Shown here one piece after another: positions 7,803-16,007 of a stretch of DNA of 64,000 nt; the first letter of the stretch is position 1, and every line of letters starts with the position of its first letter. A program made the position numbers and the translations under genes. This DNA comes from CAVRQM01 sp963756975 (GTDB lineage Bacteria; Pseudomonadota; Alphaproteobacteria; Acetobacterales; Acetobacteraceae): assembly GCA_963756975.1 (NCBI GenBank), contig CAVWPS010000001.1, positions 434,001-498,000 on the forward strand. Direction: 5' to 3'. Below the pieces are notes generated by a model. That model made no database searches and was not told where the DNA came from. It saw only the letters and a list, made by a program, of their open reading frames with translations.

Positions 7803-10284
7803 GACCCGTTCAGCATCGCGCCCACGGCGCGGGTCAGCACGTCGAGCGTGAACGGCTTGCCGATCACCGACATGCCGGGCGGCAGTTGTCCGTCGGACAG
7901 CGCGGTCGCCGCGTAGCCGGTGATGAACAGCACCGGCAGCCCGGCGCCGCCGCTCCCGCACGGCGTCGGCCAGCTGGCGGCCGTTCATGCCGCCGGGCAG
8001 GCCGACATCGGTCACCAGCGCGTCGATCGCGATGCCGCCGTCGAGCGCGCGCAACGCCGACGGCCCGTCGACGGCTTCGGTGACGACGCAGCCGATCTCG
8101 CCCAGCGCCTCGGCCGCGAGGGCACGCGGATCGTCTGCTCGTCCTCGACCAGCAGGATGCGGCCGCGCGTGACCGCCGGCGTCGTTCTGGTCCGCGGCGT
8201 CGCGGCCTCGGCCGTTCGTGGGCCGCGACGTCGCGCGGCAGGAACAGCCGGACCACGGTCCCCGTTCCGGGCGTGGTTTCGAGCCGGACGGTGCCGCCGG
8301 ACTGGCGGACGAAACCATACAGCTGCGACAGGCCGAGCCCGGTGCCCTGCCCGATCGGCTTGGTGGTGAAGAACGGCTCGAACGCGCGGGCCGCGATCTC
8401 GGGCGTCATTCCCGTCCCGGTGTCGCCGACCGCGATCTCGGCGTAGTCGCCGGCCGCCAGCGTTTCGGCCTCGCCCGGCCGGCTCGGGTCCAGATGGCGT
8501 TCGGCGGTCGACAGCGTCAGCACGCCGCCGTCCGGCATCGCGTCGCGCGCGTTGATGGCGAGGTTGAGGATCGCGCTCTCGAGCTGGTTCGCGTCGCACA
8601 GCACCGGCCACCCGACGCGGCCCAGCTCGACACGCACGGTGACACCGGGCCCGACCGTGCGTTCGACCAGCTCGGCCATGCCGGCCACCAGGGCGTTGGG
8701 GTCGACCGCGCGGTCGTGCAGCAACTGCCGGCGGGCGAAGCCGAGCAGCCGCCGGGTCAGCGTCGCCGCCCGGTCCGCCCCCTGCGAGGCGAGGTCGATC
8801 AGCGGTGCCACCTCGGCGATCCGCCCCTGCGTCACGCGGCGCCCCATCAGCTCGAGGCTGCCGATCACGCCTTGCAGCATATTGTTGAAATCATGCGCGA
8901 TGCCGCCGGTAAGCTGGCCGATCGCCTCCATTTTCTGCGCCTGCCGCAGCGCGTCCTCGGCCCGCTCGCGCTCGGCGATCGCCCAATCGACTCGCTGCTC
9001 CAGCGTCTCGTTCAGCGCCTGAAGCGCCGCCTCGGCCCGCTTCTGGTCGTCGATGTCGACGTTGAGGCCGGCCCAGCCGCCGATCACGCCGTCCGTGTCG
9101 CGGATCGGCGCGGCCCGCACCAGCGTCCAGTGATAGGCCCCGTCGGCGCGCAGGATCCGGAACTCGATGCTGTAGAACCGGCCGGACTCGACGCAATCGG
9201 CCCACTCGGCGATCACCCGCGCCTTGTCCTCGGCGTGAACGAAGTCGAGCCAGCCGTCGCCCAGCGTATCGCCCGCCACGCGGCTGGAATACTCGGTCCA
9301 GGGGCCGCTGGTCTGGGTCAGCTTGCCCCGCCGGTCGGCGCTCCAGAGGAACCCCGGCATGGTGTCGCCGATGCCCCTGATCCAGGCGTCGTTCTCCCGC
9401 CGCGCCGCTTCCGCACGGCGCGCCTCGGTGACGTCGCTGCCCTCGACGAAGATGCCGGTGACGCGTCCGCCGTCGTCGAGCAGCGGCTGATAGACGAAGT
9501 CGCAATACCGGATTTCGTCCGGCTGGCCCGGCCCGCCCGCGACCGCGAAGGGGGCCTGCCGCCCGGTGATCGCCTCGCCGGTCCGCCAGACCCGGTCCAG
9601 CAGGTCGACGAACCCCTGGGCCGCGGCTTCCGGCAGCACGTCTGCGACCCGGAACCCGAGCACGGCGCGCCCGCCGATCAGGCGCGAGTAGGCGCGATTG
9701 ACGATCTCGAACACGTGGTCGGGGCCGCGCAGGATGCAGATGAAGCCGGGTGCCTGATCGAACATCAGCCGCAGCCGCTCGTTCTGCGCCGCCACCCGGC
9801 GCTCGGCCAGCACCCGCGCCGTGGTCTCGGTGCAGATGCACAGCATGCCGACCACGGCGGCCCGGTCGGACAGCACCGGGTTGTAGGAGAACGCGAAATG
9901 CGTCTCCTCCGGGCCGTCATGCCGGTCGAGAAAGAGGGTGATGTCGTCCATCTGCGTCGCCAGGCCCGCGTCGACGCGCTCGTACAGCGGGGCCAAGTCG
10001 TCGGCGATCTCGGGCCAAACCTCCAGGAACGGCCGGCCCAGCGCGTCCGGGTGCTTGCGTCCGAGCAGCCGCGCGTAGGCGTCGTTGTAGATGAGGGTGC
10101 GGGCGGCGCCCCAGGTGATGAACATCGGCTGCGGCGAAATCAGCATCACCGCGACCAGGGTTCGCAGCGGCTCGGGCCAGCGGTCGCGCGTCCCGATCGC
10201 GGACGACGCCCAGTCGTGGCGAGCGATCGCGTCCGGCATGGCGCCGGAATCTCTCAGGGCGAGGAGTGCGAGGGTGTTGGGCAT
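7799..10284 (-). CDS. PAS hybrid histidine kinase with frameshifted receiver domain
   Basis: Three PAS-like segments come first (FITWGAARTLIYNDAYARLLG, then regions after RLMFDQAPGFICIL and GFLWSADRRGKLTQT). A HisKA dimerisation domain follows, with phospho-acceptor His in GGIAHDFNNMLQGV, then an HATPase domain with NLAINARDAMPDGG, GDTGTGMT and GQGTGLGLSQLYGF. No membrane segment is seen, so it is probably cytosolic. The C-terminal receiver (RILLVEDEQTIR, then LVTDVGLPGGMNGRQLAD, then PVLFITGYAA) is split over three frames by shifts near 8215-8225, 8118-8128 and 7938-7957. With all three repaired the protein would be about 828 residues and stop at 7799, overlapping the next ATG. Start at 10284 is tentative; 10239 is an alternative. 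Confidence 0.82.
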
Positions 10285-10347
10285 CGTGGCGAGGAATCCG
10301 AAACGCTTCTCTGGCGGCGTGGCCAGTGTCGTGGCACGCGATCGGAC

Positions 10348-11502
10348 GTGCAACAAGCAACCCAAGCAGCCGGGCCGTCGCTGCGGCTCGAACGGCTGAC
10401 GCTGCGCGAGTTCCGCAACTATCGCCGGATCACGCTCACCCCCGCCGCCCCGATCGTGGTGCTGACCGGGCCGAACGGCAGCGGCAAAACCAATTTGCTG
10501 GAGGCGATCAGCCTGCTGGTGCCGGGACGCGGTCTGCGCGGCGCACGCATCGCCGAGCTGTCGCGCGCGGACGGCGATGGCGGCTGGGCGGTGGCGGGGC
10601 GGTTCGCGACGCTGTCGGGCACGCACGAGATCGGCACCGGTGCGGTGCCCGGCGCGCCGGACCGCAGGGCATTCCGGCTCGACGGCGCCGCCCCCCGCTC
10701 GCAGGCGGCGATCGCCGAACTGGTCGGGGCGGTATGGCTGACGCCGCGCATGGACCGGCTGTTTCAGGAGGGTGCCGGGGGCCGCCGGCGTTTTCTCGAC
10801 CGGCTCGTCTACGCGCTGTCCCCGGCGCATGCGCGAGAGGTCGCGGCGGTGGAGACCGGGTTCGCCGGACGCCGGCGGCTGCTGGAGAGCGGGCGCGCGT
10901 CGGCCGGCTGGCTCGACGGGATCGAGCATGGGATCGCGCGCCACGCGGTCGCGGTCACCGCCGCGCGGCTCGATCTGGTGCGCAGGCTCGACGCGGCGCT
11001 GGCCGACGGGGCGGCCTTTCCGTTCCCGCCGGCGACGCTGGCGCTGATCGATCCGGTGGCGGATCGGCTGCGGGCCGAACCGGCGCTCGCGGTGGAGGAC
11101 TGGCTGCGCGACGCGCTCGGGGCCGGGCGCGGCGCGGACGCGGCGGCCGGAACGGCGTCGCTCGGGCCGCACCGGGCCGACCTCGCGGTCGCGGACGCGG
11201 CCACCGGATTGGCCGCCGCGCGGGCCAGCACCGGGCAGCAGAAGGCGCTGCTGATCGGCCTGGTGCTCGGCCACGCGACGCTGCTGACCCGAATGCGCGC
11301 GGCCGCGCCGATGCTGTTGCTCGACGAGCCGGCGGTCCACCTCGACCCCGCCCGGCGCGCCGCACTCTGGGCGGCGCTGGCCCGGCTGCCGGCGCAAAGC
11401 TTCATCACCGGCACCGATCCGGAGCCATTTGCCCCGCTGCGCGGCATCGCGGAGGCGTACACCGTGGAAGCCGGTGTTCTGACCCCCTTCCCGTCCCTGT
11501 GA
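10348..11502 (+). CDS. recF: DNA replication and repair protein RecF
   Basis: The 384-residue SMC-like ATPase opens with LRLERLTLREFRNYRRITL, the standard RecF N-terminus. It carries Walker A GPNGSGKTNLLEAI near residue 40, the signature STGQQKALLIGLVLGHA and Walker B MLLLDEPAVHLD. RecF acts with RecO and RecR to load RecA at ssDNA gaps. GTG at 10348 is the most upstream reasonable start in frame and gives family-typical length. It is transcribed away from the kinase gene, leaving only about 60 bases for both promoters. gyrB follows, keeping the recF-gyrB part of the ancestral block. Confidence 0.96.
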   Translation: MQQATQAAGPSLRLERLTLREFRNYRRITLTPAAPIVVLTGPNGSGKTNLLEAISLLVPGRGLRGARIAELSRADGDGGWAVAGRFATLSGTHEIGTGAVPGAPDRRAFRLDGAAPRSQAAIAELVGAVWLTPRMDRLFQEGAGGRRRFLDRLVYALSPAHAREVAAVETGFAGRRRLLESGRASAGWLDGIEHGIARHAVAVTAARLDLVRRLDAALADGAAFPFPPATLALIDPVADRLRAEPALAVEDWLRDALGAGRGADAAAGTASLGPHRADLAVADAATGLAAARASTGQQKALLIGLVLGHATLLTRMRAAAPMLLLDEPAVHLDPARRAALWAALARLPAQSFITGTDPEPFAPLRGIAEAYTVEAGVLTPFPSL

Positions 11503-11577
11503 TTTCGGCGCGTTCGGTCGTATATGCGACGACTCTGAGACAGCCTGAATCCCACTGACGGAGTGCGGTCCCGCACC

Positions 11578-14016
11578 ATGAGCGATAGCGTGCCAGCGAT
11601 ACCCGAAGACACCGCGTACGACGCGGCCTCGATCTCCGTCCTGCGGGGGCTGGACGCGGTGCGCAAGCGGCCGGGCATGTATATCGGCGACACCGATGAC
11701 GGCTCCGGCCTGCATCACATGGCGTTCGAGATCATCGACAACGCGGTCGACGAGGCGCAGGCCGGCTACGCCAATTCGTGCAAGCTGACGCTGAACGGCG
11801 ACGGCTCGGTGACGGTGCGCGACGACGGCCGCGGGATCCCGACCGACATCCACGCCGAGGAAGGCGTCTCGGCGGCCGAAGTCGTGCTGACGCGCCTCCA
11901 TGCCGGCGGCAAGTTCAACCAGAACAGTTATAAGGTGTCGGGCGGCCTGCACGGCGTCGGTGCCGCCGTCGTCAACGCGCTGTCCGAGTGGATGGTGGTC
12001 CGCATCTGGCGCGAGGGTCTGGAACACGTCATCCGCTTCGCCCACGGCGACACGGTCGCACCGCTCGAAGTGGTCGGGCCGAGCGACGAGCCGACCGGGA
12101 CCGAGGTCACGTTCAAGCCGTCCGCCGGCACGTTCACCAAGGTCGAGTTCGACATCGCGGTCATCGAGCGGCGGTTGCGGGAGCTGGCGTTCCTCAACTC
12201 CGGCCTGCGGATCGAGCTGTGCGACGAGCGGCATCCGCCGAAGACCGAGCTCGCGTTCCACTACGAGGGCGGTTTGGTCGCGTTCGTGCAGTGGCTCGAT
12301 CGCGGCAAGCAATCCGTGCTGTCCACCCCGGTCGGCGGCGCGTCGCAGCCGGAGCCGCTGCACGGCATCCGCGTCGAGTTCGCGATGACGTGGAACGACA
12401 GCTTCCACGAGACGATGCTCTGCTTCACCAACAACATCCCGCAGCGCGACGGCGGCACGCATCTGGCCGGCTTCCGCCAGGCGCTGACCCGCATCGTCGC
12501 GAAATACGCCGAGGGGCTGGGGGCGAAGAAGGATCTGGCGCTGACCGGCGAGGACATGCGCGAGGGCATGACCGCCGTGCTGTCGGTCAAGGTGCCGGAC
12601 CCGAAATTCAGCTCGCAGACGAAGGAGAAGCTGGTCAGCTCCGAGGTGCAGCCGGTCGTCCAGGGTGCGGTCGCGGACGCGGTCGGCCACTGGTTCGAGA
12701 CGCATCCGAAGGAAGCGCGCCTGATCATCGCCAAGGTGATGGATGCCGCCGCCGCGCGCGAGGCGGCACGGCGCGCGCGGGAACTGACGCGTCGCAAGGG
12801 CGTGCTCGACATCAGCACGCTGCCCGGCAAACTCGCCGACTGCCAGGAGCGCGATCCGGCGAAGTGCGAACTGTTCCTGGTCGAGGGCGACAGCGCGGGC
12901 GGTTCGGCCAAGCAGGGCCGCGACCGGAAGTTCCAGGCGATCCTGCCGCTGAAAGGCAAGATCCTGAACGTCGAGCGGGCGCGGTTCGACCGCATGCTCG
13001 GCTCGGCCGAAATCGGCACGCTCATCACCGCGCTCGGTGCGGGAATCGGCCGGGCGGAGGGCGATTTCGGCGGCTTCGACGTGACCAAGCTGCGCTACCA
13101 CCGCATCGTCATCATGACGGACGCCGACGTGGACGGCAGCCACATCCGCACGCTGCTGCTGACGTTCTTCTTCCGCCAGATGCCGCAGCTGATCGATGGC
13201 GGCTACCTGTATATCGCCCAGCCGCCGCTCTACCGGGCCAAGCGCGGACAGGACGAGCGGTATCTGAAGGACGACGCCGCGATGGAGCGGTACGTGCTGG
13301 AGCGGGCGCTGAGCGAGGCGACGCTGACCTACGGCGACGGCACGGTGCTGCGCGGCGCGGAGCTGGATGCCGAGGCCGACGTGCTGCGGGAGACGATGCT
13401 GCGGCTGCGCCGGCTGGCCCAGCACGTGCCGCTGGCACTGCTGGAACAGGCGGCGATCGCGGGCGCGCTGTCGCCCGACCCGGGCACGGTCGCGCACGCG
13501 GCGCAACCGCTGGTCGACCGGCTGAACGCGGTCAGCCTGGAGCGCGAGCGGACCTGGATGGTGGCGCCCGATGCCGGCGGCGGACTGACGATGGCGCGGA
13601 CCGTGCGCGGGGTCGCCGAGCGGCACACGCTCGATGCGGCCGATCTGCGCAGCAGCGACGCGCGCTGGCTCGCCGAGCGGGCGGAGGCGATGCGCCGCCA
13701 CTGGGACGGCGGCGTCACGCTGGCGCTCGACAACAAGCCGGAGGCGGCGGTCGGCCCGGCCAGCGCGTTCGAACGGATTCTGGCGCATGGCCGCAAAGGC
13801 GTCTCGATCAGTCGCTTTAAAGGTCTGGGCGAGATGAACGCGGACCAGTTGTGGCGTACGACACTCGATCCGGCGGTCAGGACGTTGTTGCAGGTTCGAG
13901 TCGGCGACGTGGAAGACGCCGGCGCGGTATTCTCGACGCTGATGGGCGACGTGGTCGAGCCTCGGCGGGATTTCATCGTTGGCAACGCGTTAAAAGTCGC
14001 GAACCTCGACGTCTGA
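11578..14016 (+). CDS. gyrB: DNA gyrase subunit B
   Basis: The 812-residue GyrB has the GHKL ATPase domain (VLRGLDAVRKRPGMYIGDT, IIDNAVDEAQAG), the transducer region, and the TOPRIM domain with EGDSAGGSAKQGRD and DADVDGSHIRTLLLTFF. A C-terminal GyrB tail ends in RDFIVGNALKVANLDV. ATG 11578 is preferred over GTG 11563 because GGAG at 11560-11563 sits about 14 bases upstream as a ribosome site and would overlap the GTG. The subunit hydrolyses ATP to drive negative supercoiling with GyrA. Confidence 0.97.
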   Translation: MSDSVPAIPEDTAYDAASISVLRGLDAVRKRPGMYIGDTDDGSGLHHMAFEIIDNAVDEAQAGYANSCKLTLNGDGSVTVRDDGRGIPTDIHAEEGVSAAEVVLTRLHAGGKFNQNSYKVSGGLHGVGAAVVNALSEWMVVRIWREGLEHVIRFAHGDTVAPLEVVGPSDEPTGTEVTFKPSAGTFTKVEFDIAVIERRLRELAFLNSGLRIELCDERHPPKTELAFHYEGGLVAFVQWLDRGKQSVLSTPVGGASQPEPLHGIRVEFAMTWNDSFHETMLCFTNNIPQRDGGTHLAGFRQALTRIVAKYAEGLGAKKDLALTGEDMREGMTAVLSVKVPDPKFSSQTKEKLVSSEVQPVVQGAVADAVGHWFETHPKEARLIIAKVMDAAAAREAARRARELTRRKGVLDISTLPGKLADCQERDPAKCELFLVEGDSAGGSAKQGRDRKFQAILPLKGKILNVERARFDRMLGSAEIGTLITALGAGIGRAEGDFGGFDVTKLRYHRIVIMTDADVDGSHIRTLLLTFFFRQMPQLIDGGYLYIAQPPLYRAKRGQDERYLKDDAAMERYVLERALSEATLTYGDGTVLRGAELDAEADVLRETMLRLRRLAQHVPLALLEQAAIAGALSPDPGTVAHAAQPLVDRLNAVSLERERTWMVAPDAGGGLTMARTVRGVAERHTLDAADLRSSDARWLAERAEAMRRHWDGGVTLALDNKPEAAVGPASAFERILAHGRKGVSISRFKGLGEMNADQLWRTTLDPAVRTLLQVRVGDVEDAGAVFSTLMGDVVEPRRDFIVGNALKVANLDV

Positions 14017-14485
14017 GGCTTTTGGATGGGGCTAGCGCCGGAGGCGGGCGGAAACGTCGCGCGTCCGGCCCCCGCCTCCACCCCCGCCCCGCCCCGCACG
14101 CGCTGGCGCGAGCAGCCCAGCGTTGCACATCCAACATGGTCCGTCGCTAGTTCAGGGTGGACGAGAACGCGTATGGGCTGGCGACGGAACCGTCGCTTGA
14201 CGGGAGCGTCGTCGACTCATAATCGATTGCGCGCGTTCTTTTTGCTCGCTTGACGTTTTCTGGTGCCGATAAGAACCGCTGTAGGGGCGTTAGCTGTGCG
14301 TTAAATTCCGTAAACAAACCCGTTAAGACTTGGTTGACAGTATCGATCATTTGTGCCACTGTCTGATCCTTAGTTAGGTGCGTCAGGCAAATGGTGTTCG
14401 GCATGGATTCGTCACAAAGATTGATGTCGAAACATTCTGCGGTTCTAACTGGCTTATTTCAACCGTCCATTTTGGTGGCACGTCG
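14017..14485. other. Intergenic region between gyrB and the EPS locus
   Basis: About 470 bases without a convincing gene. Base composition falls from GC-rich (14030-14110) to clearly AT-richer after 14220, as expected for a promoter region. A TTGACA hexamer lies at 14334-14339, but no good -10 element follows at 17 bases. An open minus-strand frame (14147-14404, 85 codons) has no recognisable motif and ordinary non-coding composition. This stretch probably holds the promoter and regulatory sites of the first EPS gene. Confidence 0.5.
14336..14363. promoter_or_regulatory. Inverted repeat upstream of the first EPS gene
   Basis: GACAGT (14336-14341) and ACTGTC (14358-14363) form a perfect 6-base inverted repeat with a 16-base spacer. 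It overlaps a TTGACA hexamer and lies about 120 bases before the start of the initiating transferase. Spacing near two helical turns would suit a dimeric regulator. It may be chance; no binding family is implied. Confidence 0.3.
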
Positions 14486-16000
14486 ATGAACGCGATTACC
14501 GCGCTGCGGCACTCCCGCGCTCCGCTTTCGAACAGGGGTCAGGCCGGCACGTCCCGGATGACGATCTCGGGCCTGATGTCGTCCGGCGACAGCGATGTCG
14601 CGACGCTCGCGCCGCTCACGAAAATCAATGTGGGCGACGCGTTGTTCACCCTGTTCGCGATCGACCTGCTCGGCGCGATCCTGACCGCTTTCGCCATCTT
14701 CCACCTTTACGCCGACCCGCTGCGCTACGATCAGGGACAGCTCTGGGCGGGCCTCGCCGGCTTCGTCGCCGCGTGGTCGTTCAACGCGTTCCGGCAGAAG
14801 CTGTATGTGAGCAAGACGCTGCTCGGCAGCCCGCGCGACCTGTTCGTCGGCGTCGTCACGACCTGGGCCATGACGTTCGGCGTGTTGCTGTTCGTGGGTT
14901 TCGGACTGAACCTGATTGGCGGCGTATCGCGCATCTGGCTGCTGAGCTGGGCGGCGAGCGTGCTGATCTGGTCCGGCATGGCCCGGATCGTGTGGCGTGC
15001 CCATCTCGGGCGGCTGCTGCAACGCGGCGGCTGCCTGGAGCGGACGCTGGTCCTGGCCCGCTCGGCGCAGTCGGCGCGCCGGCTCGGTGAGACCGTCGCG
15101 TGGGAAAGCAACGGGCATGTCGGCGTCGTCGCCACGGCGGCGCTTCCCGGCACCGTGGACGCGCCGTCGCTCGACTGGGTCGAGGATGCGGTGCGCGCCG
15201 GGCGTGTCGACCGCATCATCGTCGGCGATTTCTCCGGCGTGACGGTGCTCGCGAACGCGCTGCTCGGCCGGCTGACACGGCTCGCCGTGGACGTGACCGT
15301 GCTGCCGGACCTCGAAGGATTGCAGGCGCCGATCCTGCAGATCCACCGCATCGGCGCGCTGCCGGTGATCGACCTGGAGTTCCGGCCGCTCAGCCCGGCC
15401 AAGGTCGTCGTGAAGCGGGCCGAGGACCTCATCCTGGGTGGGCTGCTGACGCTGTTGGTCATGCCGGTGCTGATCGCCGTCGCGATCGCCATCAAGATCG
15501 ACAGCCCCGGTCCGGTGCTGTTCCGGCAGCAGCGGGCGGGGTTCAACGACGGCGTGTTCATGGTCTGGAAATTCCGCACCATGTATCATCACAACCGTGA
15601 CGAGCTCGCACTCCGGCAGACCACGCGGAACGACGCCCGGGTTACCCGGGTCGGTAGCATCCTGCGTCGCACCAGCCTCGACGAGCTGCCGCAGCTGTTC
15701 AACGTGCTGCGCGGCCATATGTCGATCGTCGGCCCCCGCCCCCACGCGCTCGGCATGACCGCGGTCGGCGCGCCGCTTCGCGAGGTGAGCGAGGAATACT
15801 CCGCGCGGCATCGCCTCAAGCCGGGCATCACCGGCTGGGCGCAGATCAACGGCAGCCGCGGCGAGGTCGATTCCCACGACAAGCTCCGCCGCCGCGTGGC
15901 GCTCGACTGCCACTACATCGATAATTGGTCGCTCGGACTCGACCTCTGGATTATTTTGCGGACTGCGCTTATCGTTTGCGGATCTTCAAATGCTTACTAA
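14486..16000 (+). CDS. Polyprenyl-phosphate sugar-phosphotransferase (EPS initiating enzyme)
   Basis: The 504-residue enzyme belongs to the WbaP/ExoY-type family (PHPT). The N-terminal half has several membrane helices (GDALFTLFAIDLLGAILTAF, TWAMTFGVLLFVGFGLNLIG) and a Rossmann-like central region. The C-terminal catalytic domain holds DSPGPVLFRQQRAG, VWKFRTMY, LRRTSLDELPQLFNVLRG and MSIVGPRPH, and ends with the conserved KPGITGWAQINGSRG. It transfers a hexose-1-phosphate onto undecaprenyl phosphate, the committed step of Wzy-dependent EPS synthesis. ATG 14486 gives the family-typical start; an upstream in-frame ATG at 14378 would add an atypical segment. wzc follows within 8 bases of its stop. 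Confidence 0.93.
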   Translation: MNAITALRHSRAPLSNRGQAGTSRMTISGLMSSGDSDVATLAPLTKINVGDALFTLFAIDLLGAILTAFAIFHLYADPLRYDQGQLWAGLAGFVAAWSFNAFRQKLYVSKTLLGSPRDLFVGVVTTWAMTFGVLLFVGFGLNLIGGVSRIWLLSWAASVLIWSGMARIVWRAHLGRLLQRGGCLERTLVLARSAQSARRLGETVAWESNGHVGVVATAALPGTVDAPSLDWVEDAVRAGRVDRIIVGDFSGVTVLANALLGRLTRLAVDVTVLPDLEGLQAPILQIHRIGALPVIDLEFRPLSPAKVVVKRAEDLILGGLLTLLVMPVLIAVAIAIKIDSPGPVLFRQQRAGFNDGVFMVWKFRTMYHHNRDELALRQTTRNDARVTRVGSILRRTSLDELPQLFNVLRGHMSIVGPRPHALGMTAVGAPLREVSEEYSARHRLKPGITGWAQINGSRGEVDSHDKLRRRVALDCHYIDNWSLGLDLWIILRTALIVCGSSNAY

Positions 16001-16007
16001 GGGGTCG

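Noticed and set aside
14334..14363. Sigma-70 promoter with TTGACA upstream of the initiating transferase
   Set aside because: No acceptable -10 hexamer at 16-18 bases; only the inverted repeat is reported.
14147..14404. 85-codon minus-strand open frame between gyrB and the EPS locus
   Set aside because: No motif, no ribosome site and base composition like the surrounding non-coding DNA.
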